A stretch of 36,466 nt of DNA from an uncultured Pelagibacteraceae bacterium. GTDB taxonomy: Bacteria; Pseudomonadota; Alphaproteobacteria; Pelagibacterales; Pelagibacteraceae. The position numbers and the translations under genes were made by a program. Shown here one piece after another: positions 18,027 to 27,123 of the stretch. Below the pieces are notes generated by a model that did not search any database, was not told the origin of the DNA, and saw nothing but the letters and a program-made list of their open reading frames with translations. The stretch spans positions 1-36,466 of the forward strand of contig CABYXQ010000008.1 in assembly GCA_902522915.1 (NCBI GenBank), written 5' to 3'. Position 1 is the stretch's first letter. Each line of letters begins with the position of its first letter.

Positions 18027-18030
18027 GTAT
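18006..18030. promoter_or_regulatory. IscR type-1 binding site
   Basis: ATACCTGACTAAATTGGTCAAGTAT matches consensus ATASYYGACTRWWWYAGTCRRSTAT at 24 of 25 positions. Confidence 0.85.
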
Positions 18031-18113
18031 AGTTTATAATAAAAAAACTAACATATTGTCGCTTACTTATGATAAACGTAGTTTTTTTTTGAGAATAATA
18101 ATCAATATCGCAT

Positions 18114-18770
18114 ATGGATAACAAAATATTAGAAATATTTATTCCTGGACCAGCTGGACGGTTAGAAGCTAAGTATTATAAAAGTAAAAAAAATACTTCG
18201 CCGATTGCATTAGTATTACAACCACATCCTCAATACGGGGGTACGATGAATAATAAAGTTGTTGTAGATACTTTTCACACATTTATGGATAATGATTTTT
18301 CAGTTTGCAGAGTAAACTTTAGAGGTGTTGGTAAAAGCGATGGTGAATTTGATAACGGACAAGGTGAACTTGCGGATGCTGCTGCTGCCTTAGACTGGTT
18401 AGAAAGGGAAAATTTTGATAATTCCCAATGTTGGGTTTCTGGCTTTTCTTTTGGGTCTTTAATTGCAATGCAATTGCTAATGAGAAGACCAGAAATTAAT
18501 AGATTTATTGCGATATCACCTCAGCCAAATGTATATGATTTTTCTTTTTTATCTCCATGTCCTACATCAGGATTAATGATATATGGTAAAAAAGATGAGT
18601 TAGTTCCATTAGAATATATTACAGAATTAAATAAGAGGTTAAGCGCTCAAAAAGGTATTAAAGTAGAATTTCAATCTATTACTGAAGCTAATCATTTTTT
18701 TACTAAAACAGAAGATGCACTTACAAAAAATCTTGATAAATATATTAAAAAAGAGACGGCACTATATTAA
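18114..18770 (+). CDS. Alpha/beta hydrolase
   Basis: LQPHPQYGGTMNNKVV, FRGVGKSDGEFDNGQGELADA, VSGFSFGSLIAMQL nucleophile elbow. Confidence 0.9.
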   Translation: MDNKILEIFIPGPAGRLEAKYYKSKKNTSPIALVLQPHPQYGGTMNNKVVVDTFHTFMDNDFSVCRVNFRGVGKSDGEFDNGQGELADAAAALDWLERENFDNSQCWVSGFSFGSLIAMQLLMRRPEINRFIAISPQPNVYDFSFLSPCPTSGLMIYGKKDELVPLEYITELNKRLSAQKGIKVEFQSITEANHFFTKTEDALTKNLDKYIKKETALY

Positions 18771-19912
18771 AAATTGTTAACCAATTTACCACCTGTTATT
18801 GGAAAATTACATCCAGTTGTTTTTGGGAAAGATATTGGAAGTTTTAGTAACGATCTTATAGCAAGATAACCAAATGCCTGGGACTCGATAAAATCACCAT
18901 CAAAACTATATTTTTCTATTGGCTCTAAAATAATTTTATTTTTATTTGATAAATTGTTATTAATACAATTTATAAGAAAGTTATTTTTCCTTCCACCTCC
19001 ACAAACCAAAAATTTAATAGTTTCATTTTGACTATTTAAATGCTCTAAACCTCTTGCGATTAAATATCCTGTAAAATCTGTTACTGTTGCACATCCATCT
19101 TCTAAAGATAAGCCTCTTGCAAAAGACACATCAAAATCTTTTATATCTAATGATTGAGAATACTTTTCAATTTTAAAATTTTCTATGGTTTGATTTAAAA
19201 TTAATTTATCAATTTTTCCTAATATGGCTAATTCTCCATTTTTATCGAATTTTTTATTTGAATTATTTCTAACCCAATTATCAATTAAACAATTTCCTGG
19301 GCCTATATCAAATGCTATTAAATTTTCTTGAATTTTTCCAGAAATATTAATTACTTTTGTAAGATTTGCTATTCCACCTATATTTAAAAAACCTAATGGA
19401 AGTCCTGTATTTTTTTTTTCGTTAATTTTTTTTGATAATAAATAATGAAAAATTGGTGTAAGTGGAGCTCCTTGACCATTATTTTGAATATCTGCTTGCC
19501 TGAATTCGTAGACAACCTTTTTTTTTACTAATTGAGACAATAATTTTCCATCTCCTAACTGTTTAGAAACTTTTTTTTTTGGATTATGAAAAATAGTTTG
19601 TCCGTGAAACCCTATTAAATCTATTGGAATTTTTAATTTTAAAGAGATTTGATCAACTTTATCTGCATGAAAAAATGTTAAATTTCTCTCTAAATCTTTT
19701 AATTCTTCAGAGTTGTTTGTTAAGTCTTCTTTTGTTGAAACTATCTCCCTTAAATTAATTAATTGTTGTTGGAGCCTATTGTCATATTGAAAATATTCAT
19801 TCAAAATGATGGTAAATTGATCATATCCATCTGAACTTATTACAGATACATCAACACCATCCATTGAAGTTCCACTCATCAGCCCTATTGATGTATATAA
19901 TTTATTTTTCAT
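18767..19912 (-). CDS. anmK: Anhydro-N-acetylmuramic acid kinase
   Basis: IGLMSGTSMDGVDVSVI, IGFHGQTIFHNP, NIGGIANLT, FDIGPGNCLIDNW. Confidence 0.95.
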   Translation of the reverse strand: MKNKLYTSIGLMSGTSMDGVDVSVISSDGYDQFTIILNEYFQYDNRLQQQLINLREIVSTKEDLTNNSEELKDLERNLTFFHADKVDQISLKLKIPIDLIGFHGQTIFHNPKKKVSKQLGDGKLLSQLVKKKVVYEFRQADIQNNGQGAPLTPIFHYLLSKKINEKKNTGLPLGFLNIGGIANLTKVINISGKIQENLIAFDIGPGNCLIDNWVRNNSNKKFDKNGELAILGKIDKLILNQTIENFKIEKYSQSLDIKDFDVSFARGLSLEDGCATVTDFTGYLIARGLEHLNSQNETIKFLVCGGGRKNNFLINCINNNLSNKNKIILEPIEKYSFDGDFIESQAFGYLAIRSLLKLPISFPKTTGCNFPITGGKLVNNF

Positions 19913-19957
19913 TGATATTCTTTTTAAAAAAAATTTGTATATTGTGACTATAAACTT

Positions 19958-21187
19958 ATGAATAAATTTTTAAAAGAATTTAAAGATAGAGGTTTTTTCT
20001 ATCAATGCACTGATGAAAAGGAATTAACAAGTTTAATAAACAAAGAAAAGATTAAAGGTTATATAGGATTCGATTGTACAGCTGGAAGTTTACATGTTGG
20101 TAGCTTACTGCAAATAATGTGCCTCAGATTATTGCAAAAAAATGGTCATAGACCAATTGTTTTGCTTGGAGGAGGAACCACACGGATTGGAGATCCCTCG
20201 GGAAAAGATAAAACTAGAAAAATACTTAAAGAGGATGAAATTGAAAAAAATATTAAAAATATTAAAAGTATTTTAAAAAAATTTTTAGATAACGATAACC
20301 CTGATACAAAACCATTATTTGTTAATAATTATACTTGGCTTAAAAATTTAAATTATATTTCTTTTTTAAGAGATATTGGAAAACATTTTACAATCAACAG
20401 AATGTTAACATTTGATAGTGTTAAGTTAAGATTGGATAGAGAACAATCTCTAAGTTATATGGAGTTCAACTATATGATTTTACAAGCATATGATTTTCTT
20501 GAGTTAAATAAAAAAGAAAATTGTGTACTACAAATGGGTGGATCAGATCAATGGGGGAATATTGTAAACGGTGTTGAACTTATAAAAAGATATTCTAATA
20601 ATCAAGCTTTTGGACTTACAACTCCACTCATTACCTTAGCAACAGGTGTCAAAATGGGTAAAACAGAGAGTGGTGCTATATGGTTAGATGAAAAATTTTT
20701 ATCAGCTTATGATTATTGGCAATTTTGGAGAAATATAGATGATAGAGATGTAATCAAATTTTTAAAAATGTTTACTGATCTTAAAATAAATGAAATCGAC
20801 ACTATAAAGGATAAAGATATTAATGAATTAAAAATACTTCTAGCAAATCAAACAACAGCCATGCTCCATGGAGAAAAAGCAGCTAAAAATTCTGAAGAAG
20901 CAGCTAAAGAAGCATTTTCTGGCGACTCTTTAGGATCCAATTTACCAAAAGTAAATATCAAATTTGAAAATGAAGAAAAAAAAATTAGTATTATAGATCT
21001 TGTTTTGTTATCAAAACTAGAAAATTCAAAAAGTGAAATAAGAAGACTTGTTAAAGGTAGTGCTATTAAAATTAATGATAATGTTGTGTCTGATGAAAAA
21101 TTTATTATTAATCAAGATTCATTTGAAAAAAATTATCTTAAACTATCAATAGGAAAAAAAAGACATATTAAAATAGAATTAAGTTAA
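19958..21187 (+). CDS. tyrS: Tyrosyl-tRNA synthetase
   Basis: GFDCTAGSLHVGSLLQ (HIGH-like), LGGGTTRIGDPSGKD, GGSDQWGNIVNG, KMGKTESGAIWL (KMSKS-like). Confidence 0.96.
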   Translation: MNKFLKEFKDRGFFYQCTDEKELTSLINKEKIKGYIGFDCTAGSLHVGSLLQIMCLRLLQKNGHRPIVLLGGGTTRIGDPSGKDKTRKILKEDEIEKNIKNIKSILKKFLDNDNPDTKPLFVNNYTWLKNLNYISFLRDIGKHFTINRMLTFDSVKLRLDREQSLSYMEFNYMILQAYDFLELNKKENCVLQMGGSDQWGNIVNGVELIKRYSNNQAFGLTTPLITLATGVKMGKTESGAIWLDEKFLSAYDYWQFWRNIDDRDVIKFLKMFTDLKINEIDTIKDKDINELKILLANQTTAMLHGEKAAKNSEEAAKEAFSGDSLGSNLPKVNIKFENEEKKISIIDLVLLSKLENSKSEIRRLVKGSAIKINDNVVSDEKFIINQDSFEKNYLKLSIGKKRHIKIELS

Positions 21188-23601
21188 TTTTTTTTAATTT
21201 TTTCTAAAGTTCTTGTTATAAATCTAGGTGTTAATGTTTTTATTGGATTTACCTTTGTTTCTAAGTTTTTTGGCGGTCCTTTAATTTTAAAACTAACTCC
21301 AAAAACTCCTTCTCCAACTTTTTTTCCAATTAATAAATCTCCAATTAAAGGTATTGATGAAATTGATCTATTAATGGTTGTAGCAGGAACTAATGTGCCA
21401 CGTAAACTAATTAACTCATTAGTTTGTATGTAGCCCTCCATTAGCACTGAAATAGCGGGACCTATTGCATATAATTCTTCAATTGTCATAAGTTTTTTTT
21501 CATTTGAAAATCTCATTTCAAAATCTGTAAATCTTATTCCTTCACCAGTAAGTAAATCTGCAATTCCTTGAAGCGAGGCTAAAGCTAACAATCTGGCTAA
21601 TACAGGGATTTCTTTCACTTTAAAATTATCTATAATTAATAAAGAATTTGAAACTCCATCTTTTTTAGAAGAGTAAAAATCTAAATATCCATCTTCAAAT
21701 CCTTTAATAAATTTATATCGATTCACTAATGGTTTAGCCCACGAAGAGGTAAGGGTTGTAATTTTATTTCCATTCTCCTCTGTATTAATAATAAAAAATA
21801 TTTTTTCTTTATTTTTAAAATTTGCTGATAAATTTGCATTTTTTACTTTATTTTTTTTTATAAATAATTTTCCATTTAAATTTTTAACAAAATATATTTC
21901 ATCAATATAAACTTGATCTAAATTTACAAATAAATTTATATTATTTTTAAAAATCTTACTTTTATTTTTGTTATTATCTTCTAGTAGATTAGCAATTAGA
22001 GAATTGGCATTAAAAATAGAACCATTAAGTTGATAATTAATTTTATCTTTTTTTTGAATTATGAATTGATTTTGTTTATTATCAGCATCTAAATAATTAA
22101 AATTTGCTTTATCTAAACTTACAATTAAATTATTTTCTCCCAGTAAAAGATTACTAATTTCAATTTTATTATTGTCTTCAAATATTTTTAAGTATTTCAA
22201 ACTTAAATTTTTATTTTGTTCTAGATTTCCTCTTATTTTTAATTGAGAGATTGATTTATCTTTTTTCTGATAATTTAATTGAGGAATTTTAAAGTTTGTT
22301 TGATCAAATTTAAGATCTATATCAAAATTGAATTTCTCATCTTTTTTTGAAAACGAATAATTTATTTTATCATATTCTTTATCAATTATTACCTCTCCCT
22401 CACCAGACAACGATAAATTTTCATTTTTATAATTTATTTTTAGCTTTTGATTTTTAAAATTTATTTTTTTTTTAATTTTAGGAAAGAAATTATCTAAAAA
22501 TTTATGTTTATTAAAATTAATATTTTCTATATTTAATTTTGAAACGAAATTAAAATTACTTCCATTTCTGTTTATAGAATATTCAATTTTATCAAATTTT
22601 TTATCTAACTGAATTTTACCAGAACCTTTTACTGAAAGCTTATTTTTATTATAATCTAATTTTAACTTATGATCTTTTAACAAAATTATTTTATTTATAT
22701 CTATAGGATAGTTTTCAATAAATTCTGGTTTTTTATATTGTAATTGATCAATACCTATATCTGAATTTAAAATAACATTTTTTAACTTAAATTGGTTATC
22801 AATTTCAAATGAAAATCTATTTTTTGATTCAAAATTAGTTTTCTCAATAATTATTTCTTTAAGGTTCAATTGAAAGAGATTTAAAAAATTAATATCTAAA
22901 ACTGCCTTTTTATTTTCAAATTCTCCTTCAAGAAAAAAAGTGTTTTGTTTTTTTTTAATATTTAATAATTTAGAAATAAAATTTATTTTATTATTTGTTA
23001 ATTTTATTTCTTTAAATTTGTAATTATCTTTTTTTAAATTAAAATTAAAACTTATATTTTCAAAATTATTTTTTTTTAGGAAATTTATTTTTCCATCTTG
23101 AAGAAAACCATTTACTTCGTAATCGTTTTTAATATTTCCAAGTTCATCAAAATTTAACTTTATATCTAAACTAATGAACCCATTATTAATAATTTTTTCC
23201 AAAAAAAATAATTGGGCTGTATTGTTTGAAGCTCTTATAAATCTAACCAAATCTTTTAATAATATAGATCTAGTTACTATCTCTATATTTGATGAAATAA
23301 TCTTATTTTTTATCAAAGACACCAACGAAATTTGTGTTTTTATGTACTCTAAGGACAAAGGCTTTTTATAATAAAAAATTGTTGTTCCAACTGTTTTTGC
23401 ATTTATTTTAAAATTTATTGGATCGAGAGTTAATTTAATTTTTTTTAAGTTAATATCTAAATTATTATTCGCTTTAATAATTCTATCTTTTATTTGATTA
23501 TTAAATTTTTCTGTCTCTATGCCAACTAAAGACAAATAAATTATTAAAACAATAAAAACAGAAAATGTAATTATTATAAATTTAAAAATGTTTTTTTTCA
23601 T
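21184..23601 (-). CDS. AsmA-like / YhdP-type large periplasmic protein
   Basis: N-terminal TM, long beta-rich body, conserved C-terminal LLTGEGIRFTDFEMRFSNEKKLMTIEELYAIGPAISVLMEGYI. Confidence 0.75.
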   Translation of the reverse strand: MKKNIFKFIIITFSVFIVLIIYLSLVGIETEKFNNQIKDRIIKANNNLDINLKKIKLTLDPINFKINAKTVGTTIFYYKKPLSLEYIKTQISLVSLIKNKIISSNIEIVTRSILLKDLVRFIRASNNTAQLFFLEKIINNGFISLDIKLNFDELGNIKNDYEVNGFLQDGKINFLKKNNFENISFNFNLKKDNYKFKEIKLTNNKINFISKLLNIKKKQNTFFLEGEFENKKAVLDINFLNLFQLNLKEIIIEKTNFESKNRFSFEIDNQFKLKNVILNSDIGIDQLQYKKPEFIENYPIDINKIILLKDHKLKLDYNKNKLSVKGSGKIQLDKKFDKIEYSINRNGSNFNFVSKLNIENINFNKHKFLDNFFPKIKKKINFKNQKLKINYKNENLSLSGEGEVIIDKEYDKINYSFSKKDEKFNFDIDLKFDQTNFKIPQLNYQKKDKSISQLKIRGNLEQNKNLSLKYLKIFEDNNKIEISNLLLGENNLIVSLDKANFNYLDADNKQNQFIIQKKDKINYQLNGSIFNANSLIANLLEDNNKNKSKIFKNNINLFVNLDQVYIDEIYFVKNLNGKLFIKKNKVKNANLSANFKNKEKIFFIINTEENGNKITTLTSSWAKPLVNRYKFIKGFEDGYLDFYSSKKDGVSNSLLIIDNFKVKEIPVLARLLALASLQGIADLLTGEGIRFTDFEMRFSNEKKLMTIEELYAIGPAISVLMEGYIQTNELISLRGTLVPATTINRSISSIPLIGDLLIGKKVGEGVFGVSFKIKGPPKNLETKVNPIKTLTPRFITRTLEKIKKN
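22276..22671 (-). repeat. Two degenerate protein-level repeats inside the AsmA-like protein (aa ~311-368 and ~385-442)
   Basis: HKLKLDYNKNKLSVKGSGKIQLDKKFDKIEYSINRNGSNFNF versus QKLKINYKNENLSLSGEGEVIIDKEYDKINYSFSKKDEKFNF. Confidence 0.7.
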
Positions 23602-24693
23602 TTAATTTGGTAAAGAGATTGTTCTAAAAAATTATCAATATCACCATCTAACACCTTATCTGGACTTGTGCTTTCAAAATTAGTCCTATTATCTTTTACA
23701 AGTCTATATGGCTGTAAAACATATGATCTTATTTGGTGACCCCAGCCTATTTCTACCTTAGATTTTTCTATATCTTGATTTTCTTGCTCTCTTTTTTGTA
23801 TCTCATTATCATACAATCTTGCTTTAAGCATATTCATACATGTTTCTTTGTTCTTATGTTGTGATCTTTCATTTTGGCATTGGACTACAATTTTAGTTGG
23901 AGTATGAGTTATTCTAACTGCACTGTCAGTAGTATTAACGTGTTGTCCTCCGGCTCCACTAGATCGATAAGTATCAATTCTTAAATCCTTTTCATTAATT
24001 TCTATATTTATATTTTCATCTACTACTGGATAAATCCATACACTTGCAAAACTTGTATGTCTTCTTGCTCCCGAGTCAAATGGTGAGATTCTAACTAATC
24101 TATGTATACCCGACTCTTTTTTAAGCCATCCAAAAACGTAATCACCTTCTATTTTAATAGTTGTTGATTTAATCCCTGCCTCGTCCCCTTTGTGTTCACT
24201 AATCAAATTTGATTTAAAATTTTTTTGATCAGACCACTTAAGATACATTCTTCTTAACATATCAGCCCAATCTTGACTTTCTGTACCTCCAGCGCCAGCA
24301 TGAATTTCAATATAACAATCTAAAGAGTCAGCCTCGTTTGACAAAAAACATTTAACTTCGTTTTTTTTTACTGATTGTCTCAAATCTATTAAGTTACTCA
24401 AAATCTCTTCTTGTAGAGATATATTTTGTTCTTCTACTGCAAGCTCATATAAATCATTCAAATCAGCTAATTTATTAATAGAATTATTCTGAGAATTAAT
24501 CAAATTTTCAAATAATTTTTTTTCTTTTACTACTTTCTTAGAATTATTTTTATCATGCCAAAAATTGGCATCTAGCATTTTTGAATTTAAAGTTTCAAGT
24601 TTTGAATAAATATTATTTTTTTCAAAGATACTCCTTAACTCTTTGATTAATCTTTTCTATTTCTTTTTTATAATCTTGATATTTATCATTCAT
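23598..24693 (-). CDS. prfB: Peptide chain release factor 2, expressed by +1 programmed frameshift
   Basis: RF2 body (RSSGAGGQHVNTTDSAVRITH); true start ATG at 24693, 23 codons (MNDKYQDYKKEIEKINQRVKEYL), in-frame TGA 24624-24622, then +1 frame EKNNIYSKLETLNSKMLDANFWHD joins the ORF-track protein. Confidence 0.93.
24622..24636 (-). promoter_or_regulatory. prfB +1 frameshift site (SD-like AAGGAG - TAT - CTT TGA)
   Basis: Minus-strand AAGGAGTATCTTTGA, closely resembling the canonical RF2 element AGGGGGTATCTTTGA. Confidence 0.92.
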
Positions 24694-27029
24694 TAATAAA
24701 ACTTTAATATATTATTATCATCTAATCTATTATTATTTAAAAATATTACTTTTCCATCAATTATATTTTTTTCTTTATAGACTTCAATAATTGTATTTTT
24801 TGAAGAAAATTTTGCTTTTTGACCGGTATTAGGATCGATAACCATCATAACCGTACCCTTAGCAGCTTTAAAAGGTCTTGCTTCAGATTTTTTAACTACT
24901 TTTTGTATAAAATTTTTAAAAATTGGTAATGCTGTTTTTGAACCTGTCTCATACCTGCCTAAAGGCGCAGGATTATCAGACCCAACATAAACTCCAACTA
25001 ATAGATTTGATGTAAAACCAACAAACCAAGTATCTGTATTTTTATTCGTAGTACCTGTTTTTCCTGCTATATTTAATTTTAAGTCTCTTAATTTTTTTCC
25101 TGTTCCTCTTTGAACTACTCCCTCTAATATAGAGGTCATTTGATAAGCAGTTTGAGGTGAAAATACTTTTTTATGATTATCTTTTATATTTGGATAGTCA
25201 CTACCCAAATATGAGATTTGATCACAATTAATACATTTTCTTCCATCATTATTAAAAATTGTTTCTCCTTCACTGTCTTGAATTCTATCTATTAAAATTG
25301 GATCAACTACTTTACCTCCATTAACAAATGCTGAATATGCAGAAGTAAGTTTTAAAAGAGTTGTTTCAGCAGAACCAAGCGAAATTGATAGAAGCTCCTC
25401 TGGATTTTCATATATACCAAGTCTTTTTGAAAAATTAATTATTTTTGCAAGACCTAAATCTTGGGCAATTCTCACTGTCATTAAATTTCTAGATTTTTCC
25501 AAACCTGTTCTCAATGTTGAAAGTCCATAAAATTTTTTACCATAATTTTCAGGTTTCCACATTTTTAAATCATATCCTTGATCTAAAACTAATGGAGCAT
25601 CTAATATTAAAGAGGTTGGAGTGTAATTATTCTCTAATGCTAAAGCATAAACAAATGGTTTAAAAGCAGAACCAGGTTGCCTTAAAGCTTGAGTTGCTCT
25701 GTTAAATTCACTTTTCTTAAAACTAAAACCACCACTTAAAGCTAAAACTCTACCTGTATAAGGATCCATCACTACAATTCCACCATTAATTTGAGGTAAT
25801 TGTTTCAAGCTAAAATTTTTATTATCAATTTTTTTAACATAAATAATATCTCCTGGTTTTAATAATTGATTAAATTCTTTTTTTGTCCAAGAAATATTTT
25901 TATATTCAATTATTCCATTTATTTTATTTTCTGTTTCAATTTCAGCAGAAAATTTATTTAATTTTTTAACTATTGCAATTTCCCAGTTAATAGATTTCTC
26001 TAATTTAAATTTTTCAAAATTATTGTTCCAATTTTTATTATATTTTTTATTTGTTAGTGGGCCTCTCCATCCTTTTCTTTTATCATAGGCTATTAACCCA
26101 TCTCTAAGAACTTTAGTTGCAATTTTTTGGTATTGTAAATTAATTGGTATGTTAATATTGAATCCTTGTTTGTAAACTTTATCGTATGTAAAATTTTCAA
26201 TTACATTTTTTCTAACATCTTCAATATAATATTGCGCATCTTCTAAATAAACTTTTTTTGATTTATTTAAATTAATTTTTTCTTTTTCAAGCTTTTTATA
26301 TAATTCTGAGTCTATATATTTATTATCGAACAAATTTTTTAAAACTAAATTTCGTCTATATTTTGCTAACTCTAAATCTCTATAAGGGTTATACTTGCTG
26401 GGAGCTTTTGGAAGTGCGGCTAATAAAGCTGCCTCGGAATAATTTAAATCTTTAATAGATTTATCAAAATATTGTAAACTAGCTGCGGCAACACCATAAG
26501 CACCGCTTCCAAGGTATATTTGATTTAAATAAAGTTCCAAAATTCGCTCTTTTGATAGTGCTCGTTCTATCCTAAAAGCTAGTATTGCTTCTTTAATTTT
26601 TCTATTTAAGCTTACTTCATTTGTTAGTAGAAAATTTTTTGCAACTTGCTGAGTGATTGTTGATGCTCCTTCTAATCTTTTTGACGAAATTATATTTGAA
26701 ATATTATTGATTGTTGCTCTTAAAACACCTTTTGCATCAACGCCAGGATGAGAAAAAAAATTTTTATCTTCAGCAGATAAAAATGAATAAATTACTTTTT
26801 TTGGAATTGCGTTATAAGGAATAAATATTCTTTTTTCTTTAGAAAAATCTGCAACTAGTTCACCATTTCCAGAGTATACTTTGCTAGAGACTGGAGGTTT
26901 GTAGTTTTTCAAAAATTTATAATCAGGAATCTTATTAGAATAATTCAAAAGGATACTAAAAATGATAATAGTTAAAATTAAAAGGAAACTTGCTAAAATT
27001 AACAATATATTTTTTAAAAACTTATTCAT
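24693..27029 (-). CDS. mrcA: Penicillin-binding protein 1A
   Basis: Transglycosylase EDKNFFSHPGVD, EGASTITQQVAKNFLL; transpeptidase RQPGSAFKPFVYALAL, AGKTGTTNKNTDTWFVGF. Confidence 0.95.
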   Translation of the reverse strand: MNKFLKNILLILASFLLILTIIIFSILLNYSNKIPDYKFLKNYKPPVSSKVYSGNGELVADFSKEKRIFIPYNAIPKKVIYSFLSAEDKNFFSHPGVDAKGVLRATINNISNIISSKRLEGASTITQQVAKNFLLTNEVSLNRKIKEAILAFRIERALSKERILELYLNQIYLGSGAYGVAAASLQYFDKSIKDLNYSEAALLAALPKAPSKYNPYRDLELAKYRRNLVLKNLFDNKYIDSELYKKLEKEKINLNKSKKVYLEDAQYYIEDVRKNVIENFTYDKVYKQGFNINIPINLQYQKIATKVLRDGLIAYDKRKGWRGPLTNKKYNKNWNNNFEKFKLEKSINWEIAIVKKLNKFSAEIETENKINGIIEYKNISWTKKEFNQLLKPGDIIYVKKIDNKNFSLKQLPQINGGIVVMDPYTGRVLALSGGFSFKKSEFNRATQALRQPGSAFKPFVYALALENNYTPTSLILDAPLVLDQGYDLKMWKPENYGKKFYGLSTLRTGLEKSRNLMTVRIAQDLGLAKIINFSKRLGIYENPEELLSISLGSAETTLLKLTSAYSAFVNGGKVVDPILIDRIQDSEGETIFNNDGRKCINCDQISYLGSDYPNIKDNHKKVFSPQTAYQMTSILEGVVQRGTGKKLRDLKLNIAGKTGTTNKNTDTWFVGFTSNLLVGVYVGSDNPAPLGRYETGSKTALPIFKNFIQKVVKKSEARPFKAAKGTVMMVIDPNTGQKAKFSSKNTIIEVYKEKNIIDGKVIFLNNNRLDDNNILKFY

Positions 27030-27123
27030 TTTATTTCCATTATATCTAGGAATTTGTTAAAGATAAGGCATTAGAATTAAACAAAATTTATATAAAAAAA
27101 GTGAAACAATTAATCAAAATATT

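Noticed and set aside
18030-18050. TAGTTT/AAACTA inverted repeat as an intrinsic terminator
   Set aside because: Six weak A/T-rich pairs between divergent genes, no GC stem; not credible as a terminator.
23174-23371. Plus-strand 65-aa ORF
   Set aside because: Antisense to the AsmA-like gene.
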